A stretch of 64,000 nucleotides of DNA from Phytoseiulus persimilis (Eukaryota; Arthropoda; Arachnida; Mesostigmata; Phytoseiidae), in contig CM075102.1 of NCBI GenBank assembly GCA_037576195.1, forward strand, positions 17,356,745 to 17,420,744, read 5' to 3'. Below are positions 10,301 to 23,196 of the stretch, piece after piece. Within the stretch, counting starts at the first letter, position 1, and each line of letters starts with the position of its first letter. Below the pieces are notes generated by a model. It saw only the letters and a list, made by a program, of their open reading frames with translations. It ran no database searches and was not told where the DNA came from. Position numbers and translations under genes: made by a program.

Positions 10301-13300
10301 CTCCGAGAAAAGCAGGTTAGCGCTTGCTCATTCATATCCAGACGGAAGATGGTTAGAGTTCCGCGGAGATTTCGTTCCTTCGCGATACGGAGTCCTGTGT
10401 AGACTTCCAGGACGCACAGAGCTCGCTCGTTGGAATCCATGACGAGATTGCTCTGTCCGAGAGTTTAGGTCGCGGACAAAGAAGAAGGAGTCGCAACTGA
10501 AACCCTTCTGCAATCGTTCCTGGTGTGTTTGTGGGGCCTTCGTGCTCGAACAAAACGAAAACATGTTTGGGACGCAATCTGGAACACCGCGCAAATTCTT
10601 AGCAAAGCCACAAGGCCGCTTTGCCCAGGAACGACCGGAAGCTGTGGCAGGGAATCTCTAGGATCGAGAGGACGGGCCAAGTTCCCCAACTAGTTGTGAA
10701 ATATTGAGCCTTTCGGAAACAGACTGTTCGATCCTTCTCGAAGGGGACTAGAGCTAGAAGAGCTTCTTTCTGTGGAATGCAAGGCAGATGAAGTAGCGCT
10801 TGGTTGTCCGCATCAGACCTCCAGATGAAGTGGACGAGCAAACGACTATGGGACTATGGGATCACTGTTCCAACTTGAACGCCACTCGCCACCAACCAAT
10901 CATAAGGAGGATTGCCACGATCTTCATCCCGATTCAGTCTCGAGCTTAAGCAGCAGCGACACAAGAATGCGCTGGAGGACACGCGCTTCGGGCTCATATT
11001 GCGGGGGAAGAGGGAAACGCGTCTCCGTTGCGAGCCTGCTCCTATGAATAGTCCTTCGCTCAGTTTACTTGGGAGTCATCGCGGGAAGAGGAACGCCCAG
11101 CGGCTAGGACCCAGGGAACCGCGAAACGCCAAGCCGGGAACACAGAGGAATAACAGGAAAGGAGGGGTCGGAGGGGATTGGGGCGTAAAGCTACACACGA
11201 CGGGGCGTCGTCATTAGTGTCCATCGTTCACTAGACTTCTCTAATGAGTATCAAGAAGATAATGAACGAGAAAAGGCTGCAAGCGTCAGTGGTCTACTGA
11301 CTGGTCGCCCTGTTGGCGCATGGCAATAAAAAGGCGACACTTAGGAGATCTATTAGGAAACGAGGGGCATCGGCCGTCCTTCGCCAAGCGTGGCGTCGCA
11401 CAAAACCACATCCGGCTAGCACAGCTGAACCTCAATGAAGCGGTCAAGGTGTGCCTGAATTCCGTTGCTGATTTGTCAGCCGAGTCGCCTTCAGCTCGTG
11501 GACAGCATCTCGTGTCTAGCTGAGCGACTGCAGGAGGGAACGGAACGACGCTCAGCGGTCGGATGCAGCTCCTTCGGACATAGAACTCCCTCGCAAAGAT
11601 TCAGGAAAATCGATTCAGCCGCTCGAAAGTTATCCCTCGAAAGTTGCAATCCCTCCAGATCGTGAGATTCGGGTATTGTCGAGAAGAAGTACAGTCCCTG
11701 AAGCAAAGAAAACCAGTCTGTGCGGGGTCTTCTACAGTTGAAGCCGGCTGCAGCGGCTGGGGACTTATCAGAAACTTGTCGATAGCATACTTTTTCTTAT
11801 CGACAGCCACAAGACGGAGAACTTCGCGAGCGGCTTCTGTGCGCTAGGTCACATTTGAAATCTGGTTGCATGCTCAACGTATTGACGGAAAGACCCGAGT
11901 CGTGAGTTTGCATCAGCGGCCAGGCGGTCGGACGGGCTTTTGCGAAAGATTTCCGGTTGTTGGCAAGCTGTCTGCGGTGCGTACAGGGCTCGGACGTGTC
12001 GGTGATTGTGGGCAAGCCGCTCGGTTGTGTCCGCTTCCGTACCCCCGGGTTACATGTCCGTTTCCTGAAAAGTATGGGACGTCAATAGCCCAATCTTTCA
12101 TGGTAGAGAACGCCACGTACGTCCAACTGTCGACGGCAAGCCACGCCATTTGTGCAATCCGCCTGTCCACGTGACTGGCCCTGGTGGCGGAAGTTGCGAA
12201 CTGAAACTTGTGACTCCTGTTTCTCGGAATCGTGTCCGAGAACGATCTTCGTTTGAACGGACTCAAAACTTTCCCCTGTGTGGGATACAAGGTGGCACGA
12301 ACCGGAGGAACTAGTCTGAAACGCATGATGTGTAAAGCACCGAAGAAAATGAAGGGCGCGGAAGGAGAAGAGCCCTTTCGAAACTCTGTATGGCAACACG
12401 GGATCACCGCCCCTTACAGGATGTTCAGATGAAGGCACCTCTGAACAGCCATCACTAGAACCAAATCTAGTGGAGCTAGAGGCATGGGAGGTATTCCGCG
12501 TTCTTTTCTGTGCCACACTCTCTCATGCTTGTGAACATTCAGGATCGGCGAGCAGTCACAGACGTGATAGCTGCATTTTAGATCAAATCAAAGAGGGACC
12601 TGACAAAAATACGAGAGGGACCTGGAGACAGAGACCTAGATAACACGGATCAATACAAGAGATAAAACACAGCTTGGTACCAGGAGCGTTGCTGAGCGGA
12701 GTGTTTCCCGGGACGGAACTCGGAGATCCGTGAATGCGTCGCCGCCTCGGGAGACTGAGACGGCTCTTGCGCGTGGTCTCGTATACCAGGGGAGGGCGTC
12801 AGAACGTGAGTTCGGAAAGAAGAGAGCATATGATTGCGTTCTTCCCGCGTCTGCAGACTTGATAATGAACCTGAGATTCCAAATCTCCGAGCTTCGAGCA
12901 TTGCAAACTCATGCTTTGATTTCCAAGACAAAAATATTCTGGAGGCTGTACCTGTGTTTGAAGGATTTCGTTTCTGTTCGGGATCGTATTAAAGAGCAGT
13001 TCTCCGAGAAGCGAGGTACAGGTATTCGTGGTGATCGATGAAGCCGCTGGATCGCTGATACTGATTGTTGTGTGTTTCGCGGAACGTACCGTTATCGGTT
13101 CGAATGTCAACTCACCCTTTGTTTCCACGTGGTTTTCACACTGATTTTACGCGGAGCGTGACCTGAGGGACGCATCGAGTGTGATCAGTTGCGCTCCGCT
13201 CCGATAGCTGGCACGGGCTCCGAGCTAGCTAGCCTCGGTGAACATCGTGGAGATGTTCGTGAAAAAGTATCGTGATGTCATCCAAAGCTACCCGATGGAA

Positions 13301-14513
13301 GGAAATTCGGAAGCAAGAATGCCGACCAAAGATTTCCCCCTGGTGCGGGCCGCACCCCCGCTCCGCTCAAGCGATGCTACTGCGTGGAACAATGTTCCCC
13401 CGGGTAAGAAGCAGACGAAAACCTAGGTAGCGGCGCCTGACGCGCGGAGATGGGAGAAAGACTTGGTGGCGCGAACGGAATGAACTCCTCGTTTTATAAA
13501 CAGAGAGAAATCTATCTGCTCGCATGTACGATCAGCGCGATTTCCCATGGAATGATAGCGAATATTCCACGCCTCTTCCGCTGTAAATAAGGATCCCTCA
13601 GCCACCTGTACAGTTGCCTGGTAGGAGAAACGTGGGATGAGTCATGTGAGCTCAGACACAACATATCTGTGTTGATCGATCCTAGGGTGTATGGGAGCGG
13701 GTTCAATGCAATCTATATGTCTCACAACTCTGACTCATCACGAATCATCCCAAGCCCCCTCCCGGAATCGACTTTTTTGCTATCGCTCACCATTCCGGAA
13801 GCGTTTCTGGTCAGAACAATTGCGTTTAGAAGACGTCCACCCAGGAGCGAGAGTGGGGCATTTCTAACAGAATGCAGATGAGGGCGACCACACGGCCTGT
13901 TTGACGCTTCTGCGAAAGGGCTTCTCAGGCCTTTCCGTCCCGAATCAGCTGTGAAACGCTTACAAAAGACAGGTCTCATAACAAGACGCTCTGGATTGAG
14001 CTTCAGGAGCCGCCGACTCAATGTCTCCGGCGTCATGTTGTGTGTGATCCATGTGTGTGTCATCTACCAGCTACAGTTTTTTTTTCCCAAAATCGAAGGG
14101 TGGTCGATAGAGAATTTCGAGGCGGTCATTCGGTGATTTGTTGGAGTCAATCTGACAAAACCTGTGGCTGGGGGTGGTTTCGGAAATTACCTTCTTTTCT
14201 GAGGTCTTCGTATAGGTGATCGGAGAAGCGTCAGATTTTATCGGTCCGGACCCGCCGAGGTTGCCCCCGACCCGCAATAGAGTGCCGATCATGACCCGGA
14301 AACCTGTTTCTGGGAAACTTCCTAGAATCAACAAAAATACGGCCGAAACAAAACCGGACTCGAAAGATCCCGAGCTGGAAATGCCACCCTGTGGTCCATT
14401 GGGAATGAAGCCGCGTCGACGTCAGTTTGGGATGTAGCCTTCCTGACATTTCCATACGGTGTTCGTGGTAGCGACCAATCGACCGAAGGCTTGCATCTTG
14501 CTTTTTCGATGTA
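7368..14513. other. No securely supported gene or element
   Basis: About 7 kb in which I see only short overlapping open frames. The longest are 144-164 codons, on the minus strand at 11913-12516. They lack recognisable motifs, consistent splice signals and poly(A) support. An AATAAA at 11325-11330 has no matching upstream exon. Confidence 0.4.
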
Positions 14514-15553
14514 TTGGGTGGATGCGAGATTTCTGGGCCCCTCCCAGGAGGCGCAGAAATATAGTAAAATAAACGAAATTTGCGGAATTCAGTCGGCTTT
14601 CAGTCAACCGCAACCGCGATATTCCAAAAAGCACAGTGCTCACAGGAGCGATTTCACTGAAAGGGTCGAAATTCGACAAATCCCGATTTTGCAGTTCCGG
14701 CGGAACTGATTTTATGACTCCCTGTTTTCTCTCCAGAAACATTAAGTTCGTCGAAGAACGAGCGCCTTAAGGAAAAAATTGAGCATTTTGGCCACGGCAA
14801 AGCGGAGATATCGGCTCCCGAAGATTCGATTTTTCCGTGATTCTTTGATGACCTTTTCTTCCGCCAATTGAACGGTCTCATGGATGAGATACGCGGGAGC
14901 TCCCCTTGAAACGGTGAGTCGCACTCAGAGTCGGATTGTCGGAATCATTTTCGTCTTCTCCAGCGACGGAGGATCAATTTCACTGTGGTGACACAATTGT
15001 GCAACACACACTTTATTTTCCATTCATCGGGTTCATACTCGCCGGTTGTTAACGACGGATTTCCGTTGAGGAAATCAACCAAGTCGTCGTCACTCAGTTC
15101 GACAGGTCGGCCTCATCTTGGCTTATCGTTCAGGTCCTGATTGCCGTCTCGGAACTTGACGAACCACCTCTTCACTGTGGAAAGAGACGAAGTGGCCTCA
15201 CGGAAGACGGGTTCCATTTGCTTCGTCTCCGCCGCTGAATTCCCCTTGAGGAACTCGTAGAGCATTGCGCTCCGGTTCAGTTGATCTCGGTTTGCCATAC
15301 CGGTATGATGGCTGGAGTTTTTGAAACTTTCACGAACTTCTGGCGTATCCCATCCATGAGACCGTTCAATTGGCGGAAAAAAAAGGTCACAAAAAAATCG
15401 AATCTTCGGGAGCCAATATCTCCGCTTCGCCGTGGCCAAAATGCTCAATTATTTTCCTGAAACCGCTTGTTTCCGAAAAGGAACAAGGGGTCATAATCTC
15501 AACTTCGCCGGAACTGCAAAGTCGCGATTTTTCGAACTTCTGCATCCACCCAA
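14514..15553 (-). mobile_element. Internally deleted mariner-family DNA transposon
   Basis: The 1,040-base element is bounded by a perfect 12-base terminal inverted repeat, TTGGGTGGATGC, at 14514-14525 and 15542-15553. Each end is flanked by the dinucleotide TA (14512-14513 and 15554-15555), the standard mariner/Tc1 target duplication. The terminal repeats continue as long inverted arms, about 14669-14897 against 15342-15541. The left arm carries an extra 143 bases at 14526-14668. The centre encodes the N-terminal DNA-binding part of a mariner transposase on the minus strand, with a stop codon, and the catalytic domain is missing. Such an element cannot move itself but could be mobilised in trans by an intact relative. 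Mariner ends are usually only tens of bases long, so the arms are atypical. Confidence 0.85.
14945..15298 (-). pseudogene. Mariner transposase fragment, helix-turn-helix region with internal stop
   Basis: Reading starts at an ATG at 15298 (MANRDQLNRSAMLYEFLKG). It reaches the hallmark STVKRWFVKF followed by a LNDKPR motif. A TGA at 15113-15115 then interrupts the frame where intact relatives read R-x-GRP. The same frame resumes as GRPVELSDDDLVDFLNGNP and ends at a TGA at 14945-14947. In mariner proteins this part forms the paired helix-turn-helix that binds the terminal repeats. The second helix-turn-helix is only partly recognisable. No D,D(34)D catalytic motifs are present, so the protein is inactive as a transposase. 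Confidence 0.85.
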
Positions 15554-18500
15554 TACGTTACTCTGTGAATTTCTCTTCAGGTCGTCAGATGGACCGGAAC
15601 TTTGACGAATCGCACTCCGGTCTATTTGAACTTTCTCGATCCGATACGAACATAGCGCTCGTACGGCCGAGGGAGCGGTTCTTACGACAAATGGTGCTGT
15701 CAATGACGGAACTCTAATCGAGAACTTATCATCAGTCCATGGTCCCCTCAGGGAAATAAATATCGCTATATTCAATGCGAGCTTATCCGACATTCAAGAT
15801 CCCGAGGGCCTCGTTCGTATCAGCCTTATCTCACGAGAAACACGGCTGGTTGGTTGCTTGGGTTTGACAGCAACTCAAAGCCCTTCGGCTCTGGCCGGAT
15901 TGGCGCCTACAGCCGAAAACGTACAACGATAGAACGTTCTACAACGTTCAGCGATATTGGGTCACGCATGGTAAGCGTTCCACGCTACGTTTCATGTGCT
16001 TGTGAGCAATACTCCTTGGCCGGATAACGGGCCGAAAGCCGAACACTATCTTCGTTATGATGAATAGTACGTCCGGAATATCCACAGACCATCATCAGAT
16101 GGGAATTAGTGATGGATTCCGCCTGAAGCGGAACCTGATTTCGAATCTTCGCTCCGATAGTTCGACGCCGTTCGTCCTCATCGAGATATCACGGTAGCCC
16201 CGGTACTTGTCGGGTCGGTAACCCCTTAGCCTTGATCCGAATTTCCGTCGACTTGACATGGGGAGGAGACTTTTGTCGACCCCTGTCATGAACAATCTGT
16301 AGGGTGTCTTGGCGGGTTCCCGAAATTTGTTTGTTCTTCGTGTTTACCTGAATATATGTACATTGATATGTATGTAGAATCAGTCCTCGAGAATCGCACT
16401 CCCGGCGGTATGTAGTCGTTGAAAAACGGGAAATATTCGAGTTGCTCTCCCCGGTTCTCCCGGGACTCGGGAGCCCTCATTTTGATCAGGATCTCGGAGC
16501 TCCGGATTGGGGAGGATGTCGACGTGAGTATCAAGGAGAGAATCTTTGCTGCCCGCCTCCTTCCGATGGAGGATCAGGCATGAAGGTTCTCCACCCTGAG
16601 ACGCGGGAACCGGGATCCAGGGGTTGATCGATAACGATCTACAAGATCAATGAACGCTCCCGACTGAAGAAAACGGGATTGTTACAAGGGAGAATCGCCA
16701 AGCTCCTGAAACACCTCTCAAAAACCGGCTTCAGTTTACGAGATTTTCTCACAAACTTTGCGAGATGAGTGGTACAAAAACGGATGGAGATTAGATTTGG
16801 TCGAGAGTTTCGGTTGTTCCAGAATAGTCGATCCCCGCCGAGAAAAACCTCCTGTTACAGAATGCCAGTCTTTCTAGCCCATGTTTGGAACTTCGGCGAG
16901 CTTCGCATTCAACAGAAACTTGGCTAGTGACGGCGCGGAAAGTACCTCGAAACTCATTCTGACGGAAGGGTACAATATCAGCAGTTTGTTGGAACACGTT
17001 CATGTATTCGCCTTCCTCTCCCCTATCCTCTCATAATCATGCTCCGTTGCGCGGAATTATTCACGGCTCCTACTCAGAGAAGTTTTTGCTCCTCCACGGA
17101 TTGGATGCATTATGGAGAATATACATCTCGCGCTGCTCACCAAACTGCCGTTTTAACTACGCAGTACCACTTCCGAACAGAGGATCGGGAACCCATGAAA
17201 ACATGATACTTTCTTCCCTTCATCCGCTGTTCACGGCGTTATACCAGGCAGCAACACACAGGCAACGCTCTCCCCGCACCAGTCTGGCTGTCCACCGAGG
17301 GCAGCAAGGCTTTCATCAGATTGGACTTCGGATCACCTCAACATTTTCACAAGTCATTCGCAGCTTATGATGCGAACCGCCTTTTCCTCACGCGTATGCT
17401 CACAGTGTCCGCTGGGATCCGAGGCCAGCGCCTCACTTCCCTCCCGGCATGAAACTCACCGGTTCCTGTTCGGTCTCGAAACTCGAGATTTGATAGATTT
17501 CGGACACTTCCTGCCCTCCAGACATCGAATCCCCGTTAAAACCACCAGGTATCATAAACAGTAAAGCTTCAACTGATTCTGATATCCGATCGATTGCATT
17601 ACCGGGAATGACCGGTGGCGGTGACTGTTCCCGTCACAGCTTCCGGGGGACGTCAAGGACTTATTTAAAATGATCAGTCATCTCTAGAAAACATGTCAGA
17701 TCACAGCTATGCTGTCAAATTTTCCAGAACATTAGCCAGGGTCTCAATTGTGGAGTGGATCTCTGTCCGGGTGAGCGACGAATCAGGTGGCCGGGTATCA
17801 GCGAGATATGCGATTCATCATCATTCATTCCAGTTCCGCAATTTTCCGCGCCCCCTTGAATCGTTCAGTCTCGCTTTTGAATTCACTACATTGTGGACTC
17901 CTCCCCGGATTCAGAATATCAGAAAGCGCGAAGTCTTTGGACGGTTAGCTTGTCGAGACCTGTTCAAGTATCGCCTGGCTCGGTGAGGTTTGTGCCCGCT
18001 CCGACATCCACGAAGGTTTCCGGATCCAGGTCCTATCAGGAAGTGGAAGCTCAACTCGGAAAAAAGGTGTCTATCGTATGTCTAGTCTCGTGGTCTGCTC
18101 TCTCGTGCTTCCTCCGTGCCTCTCTCACATGAGTTCACTCTAGAAATTTTGACGGAAAAGACAGAGGTGTTCCCACCTCCCGAGCGCCCGAAATGGCGTC
18201 GCACAGTTTATCAAATGTTCATCCGCAATCTTTCTCTGCTTTAACCGTGCTGCAACTCCTGCTCCAGACCTGACAGCTTTTTTTCAACACCTCGATAAAG
18301 GAAACACACATTGACGAGGGCGAAAGAATAGATGTTGGATGACAAGTGACGTTCACGAGGCGAACCACTCGCTGGCGAGGAGAAAACCGAGCGACCCACG
18401 ATTTGCAGATGGCTAAGCAGAGCCGCCGCAGCCTGATCCCGTGTTTTCGATATCCCTCATTTCTCGTGATTCGTCCCTGAATTGGTCACGGTATGGTAGC

Positions 18501-18561
18501 TCACCATCGAGGACGAACACCGCCTCGAAGATGAATATTTTTCTATCTGCCATCGTTGGGA

Positions 18562-19011
18562 TCATTGGCGAAAAAAAAAACGGATTATTACCAAAATAAC
18601 GCAGTAGACGCTATCGCCTGAAATCTGTGGGAAACAGCTTCCATAGAAATTTCCTCGAAGAAAGAATGACGGATAAAGAACTAGAATGATTGAGAATCTT
18701 TTCCCTGCGGAATTCGTGCAGTCGCCCCTAGACAACAAACTGAGAAATGCAACGCTAAATATTAGGTGGTCGAAAAAGGTCGTGCTGTTTTCAGGGTCGA
18801 ATTTAGGAGAGGAATACGCACGAACGTTTCTGACGACTAAGCTCGACGGAACGTAAGTTCGTCCAGAAACGATGGCCAGGAAAACGACCTCGAACATACG
18901 ATCCAGTTGGAATGCCTCAGCTTCCATGATGATTGGTATATCAGGTTCGAACGGAGACTCCGCCGCAATACGCTTGAGGAACTTGTGCTGTAGGTGTGCT
19001 TCCTCCATCAC
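18562..19011 (-). CDS. Hypothetical 149-residue open frame
   Basis: The frame opens with MMEEAHLQHKFLKRIAAESP. Its first 85 residues are compositionally protein-like, acidic and rich in E, L, V and I. The remainder turns strongly hydrophobic and phenylalanine-rich, as expected if translation has run from an exon into an intron. A GTATGT donor-like hexamer lies inside the frame, after about residue 38. No domain is recognised. It may be a first exon, a fragment of a mobile element, or chance. Confidence 0.22.
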   Translation of the reverse strand: MMEEAHLQHKFLKRIAAESPFEPDIPIIMEAEAFQLDRMFEVVFLAIVSGRTYVPSSLVVRNVRAYSSPKFDPENSTTFFDHLIFSVAFLSLLSRGDCTNSAGKRFSIILVLYPSFFLRGNFYGSCFPQISGDSVYCVILVIIRFFFRQ

Positions 19012-22000
19012 TCGACCTCGGTCTTGCCTTGGGGCTGAAAACCAATAGAGAGGTGTATGAACTGTGGCCGCTCTGCGAGGTGGCGGTCAACACGATTCGC
19101 CGCCTGAAGCGCGCTCGCTGTAGGCTCAGTTGAAGGGCCCCATCTATAAGTAGTATTCGGCTGAAAAGCTACAAGCTTTGGTTAATCAGCTAATTCTGAC
19201 TCAAAAGAGAACGTGCCCGCTAGAGCCCTGACCTCACCAAACCCACTCGCTTCCAGGCCACCAGAAAAAAACGTCTGTTGCCATCACAGCCAGCTGAACA
19301 GTCACTTGTGGTCCCTTGGTATGGAAGCGAATCTCCCAAAAATAGCTTTTACGCAACCTGCAGCTTTGCTCGTGCTTGTAACGATTGAGCATTGGTTGGT
19401 ATAAGTGATCTTCCTCCTTGGGAACGCTCCTGAATGGCACTCTGCACTCGATACTGGCGTCATTCCTCGAATTCCAGCAAAACCGATCCGGGCCGTCTGC
19501 TGCTCCTGTGTGCACGATGCTGCTTTCGGGCATGCCTCCCAAGAGAAAAGGATAACTCGAGGTCGGACACGGGTGGATCTCCTCTCAATCGAGGCGGCGG
19601 GACAGAAATTTTTGCTCACTGCGGAGTTCCTTTCTCACAAGTGCCCATTGGTTTCATATCCCTCTGCCTCAAGTGCTAACACTTTTTTGACTGCGACAAT
19701 GTTGGTTACATTATCTGTGTACGAATTATCGCATGGAAGCCAGGCCGATCCTCAATGCCGAACAATCGAGATTAGCGGTCTCGAGTCCTGATAGCTGAGG
19801 GCTTGGTCGAGGATATCTAGCCGGGCAGCGACTTAAACCGCTGAAAATTGGGTTTTAAATGCGCAAAAATACTTGATAGACTTTGCGCTTTCGGAGTAAT
19901 TGCCGACCGTCGAAAACGAAGTTTCAGTGCTTTTCGCGAGCCTCCGCCGGAATCGGTTTTCTCTACCAGTATCAGCTCACATGGATATGGCCTGCAACTT
20001 CGAGGGGAAACAAAAATATAATTCCGCGAACCTCCGCAACCAAGCGCCTGAGCGGTTGGAAGCCGGGCAGAATGGGCTAGACCACGGTATCAGCCCCGTT
20101 CCCTACAAATGACGGCAAACATGTTTCCATCGTCCGTCAAGATGGGCGACTTCCGGTGAAATTTTGCTGATTTTCATAGGGCTCATACAAATGCCAGAGC
20201 TCAACAACCAGCCGGACAAGTGACTCGGTGTCTTGTCTCAGATCTCAACAAAATTATCAAATCGGTACACCATCGCAACACCTTCGCTTTCCATGTTGAT
20301 TTCCGCCGAACAGGCGAACCACGGAAAGAGTGGTTGCTATGGGTGCCGATTTTGCTCATGCCGCGGGGCGCAAGCGAAGCGAAGAAGCGATCTCGGATTT
20401 TGATTGAAGGTGGCTTCCGGCTTCTCACGACCTCAGGTATATGATCCAATTCTCAGAATATCGAACTTCAGAGATGACTTTCGTTCACCGGGTTGGCCGC
20501 AGTGCGGCGGGAAGTACCGTTAGTACCCTCCTCATCAAAAAGTAGAACTCGCCTGCATTCTCAGTCCAGCAGTTATTACCCAAGAACCTTTATAGATCCT
20601 CTCGGAAACTCTGGGGGTAACTTCGACGGTTATCATTCGGACCACAGGGAGTGACGTTCTGACTCCTGTTAACTCTCACGAAACCAAGGTAATCGCGCTC
20701 GGTGTACCGTCTTCAGACGTTGATTCTGGACGATGGTGTTACGAGACTCTGAGGCGGGTTCCTCGTCCATTGAGGCGTGTATTCTCCTACTCCATGCTTC
20801 ACCCGAACTCGATCCTCGAACTGTGTGCAGCGCGATTGGATCAATTTGCGGCTTTTTCCGCACGCGTCGCCCAGCCTTCGCTATGCTTTTTCGTCATCCA
20901 TGGTACTCGGATGATTCACGATATGGCGAGTTCGCATGCTTCGAGGCGTGCGAATAAACATTGTGCGCGAACCGTGTTATAGCCCTGTCTGAACAAAATC
21001 ACCGGCACGAACCAGGTACAGATGACGTTGAGCTCGGACGTCAGCCGCCAGTTTTCGTCCATCAGATGACGTCTCGCTCTAAATAAAATGGCATTCTATG
21101 GACTCGAGCGATCCGCTCGATTGGGTGATACTTGGTGTATCGCTCAGTGCTGCGCTCCGTTGCGACGCCAGCGGCTTGCCAGAATCAAGATCAGCCGCGA
21201 ACGCAGCGACCCGCATCCGATAGCAGGCGCCTGGGAGCCATGAGCTCGGAGAACCGGGAAGGTACACAAACGATTCCTCGATATACGTTCAACCTTCGCC
21301 GCTCTCCGGAGCGGGTGCCGTCGATGTTAACTTAAAAGGCGGAACCTTAGTACCTGAAGATCGTTCGTACTCACTGGACATGATTTTTAGTGGAGTTCGA
21401 CAGCAATGTCCGGTCCGAGCGCAGGAGAGCTCGACGCGCATATACTGCATCGCGCTCCCTGTCGCCATTGGACAAAAGCAACAACTCTCCACCATGTCAC
21501 TCAGATCCACCGCTCGCTCGAATCGGCCTCTCGTTCAAGTCAGCTCTTTGCTGGGATCGACTCCCGCTCAAATCTGACCTCCGCTCACGAGGGAGGTCTC
21601 AGAAAAGCTCGCCCGAATCGGACAGGATTCACCAAACCGGAAGCGCTTGTCGAGGAGAAGTTGGGAACGAGATAATGAAGGAGCGTTCTGGCAGTTTGAA
21701 TCCAGAGCAGCGTTCTCGAGAGGGTCAGGAAGAGTTGTAGTTTGTGAGAGGGTCGTCATCAGGGAGAACTCTGAGTCGCTATTCCTTGGAGATGGGCATC
21801 TTCGAGCCGATGAGCACGGCTGTGTCTTGAGTTGTGCCTCAGATATGAAGAGTCCCTGAGAGATCGGGAACTGTGCTAGGATCAGAACCAATCTTGAATT
21901 CGAATGTCTGTCACCTGACTTGTCAACTGGGAGAAGCTCATTCAAGGAGAGAGAAATCACCATGGGAGAAGCGTGTTGAAATTTTATTGGGAAAAATGAA

Positions 22001-23110
22001 CAAAATAGGAAATCTATAGGTGACATAAGACTTTTATAGACCGAAACGGCAACGAATATGCATATTAGGGAAATATATGCAGTCCGAGGAAATAGAAATT
22101 CATAGGCAAATGCCTGACATTCCAAGCTGTTTTTTTTGAGTTTACCAGGGAGAAAAATGTGTGATGCAGACTGTGGAGCAGCCCCAGCACCGTACTGTAG
22201 GAGTTGCAAACCCACTAAAGAACCTGGACTTTCCCCAACCGCCGGTTTCGGGCGTGGGACTTTCGGCCTTGGGAACGCTCCCATGGACTGAATTGGTCGC
22301 TGTTTTGCGCAACATGATCATCTCGAAATGCGCCAAAACATTCTTCTCAGAAACAATCCCATTCTCCCCTCCCCCTGAGAATTTAAGAGCTCTGATGCTA
22401 AGATTCGAGGAGGTTCGTGATTGAAGAGTGCTCCCGCCGCCTCGAGGCAATCCAAGTGAGCTCGCCATCACAGAGAGCAACGTCGCGTTACCGACGGGCC
22501 GCTACCGGCCAGTTGTTCTGTTTCCCTGGGCGCTCTTCCGACCCCTCTCTGATTCCGCCGCCTTTTTGGCGAAAGCCCACAACGCCATTTCAGAGACTTA
22601 GTCGTGATGAGGGCCTGGGTGAAAAAACCTCACTGGGCGAATCACTGAAACAATGGGCGGTTTCGATTAAGAGATGCAGAAGCCTGGCTGGAAGCGATCG
22701 ATTGTGAGCTCCGAAAATCTCATGGGTGAGGCTACCCGTGGGAGAAAATCAAGTCATAGACGCGAGTGTTTCACAGCGACTCGTCGGTGTTCTGCTCACG
22801 GAGCTGCGACTTCTCGAATATACGCCGTGAATAGACATAGATTCCGACACGATCATACTCAGCCTCTGATGCTCGAAGAAGTCCTGATCACCGGATTTAC
22901 TTGTTCTATTCGATTAATGCAGGGATTTTTTTCCGACTCTTTCATGAAGCAGACTCGGACAGAGGAACTCCCGTTTTCTTTAGAACTCCTCTCAGGGTAC
23001 TTCAGCAACGCTCTGTGGGAAGGCCAGGATGATGATTATAATGCGTTCTCTCCCTCTGCCAGCACCGAAGAGAATCTCTGCAACCGGGTCTTTCATCTTG
23101 TTCTTCCAGT

Positions 23111-23196
23111 TTCCAGTTGTATTACCATGGTAGCGCAGGGAATCTGTGCGTCCGTCTCTTTCTCCTGATTCTTCCAGTTATGTTACCATGGTAGCG
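23111..23196 (+). repeat. Short direct repeat containing a palindrome
   Basis: Bases 23111-23135 and 23172-23196 match at 23 of 25 positions. Both end in ATTACCATGGTAGCG or its close variant, so each copy carries the 10-base palindrome TACCATGGTA. The copies are 61 bases apart. Confidence 0.6.
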
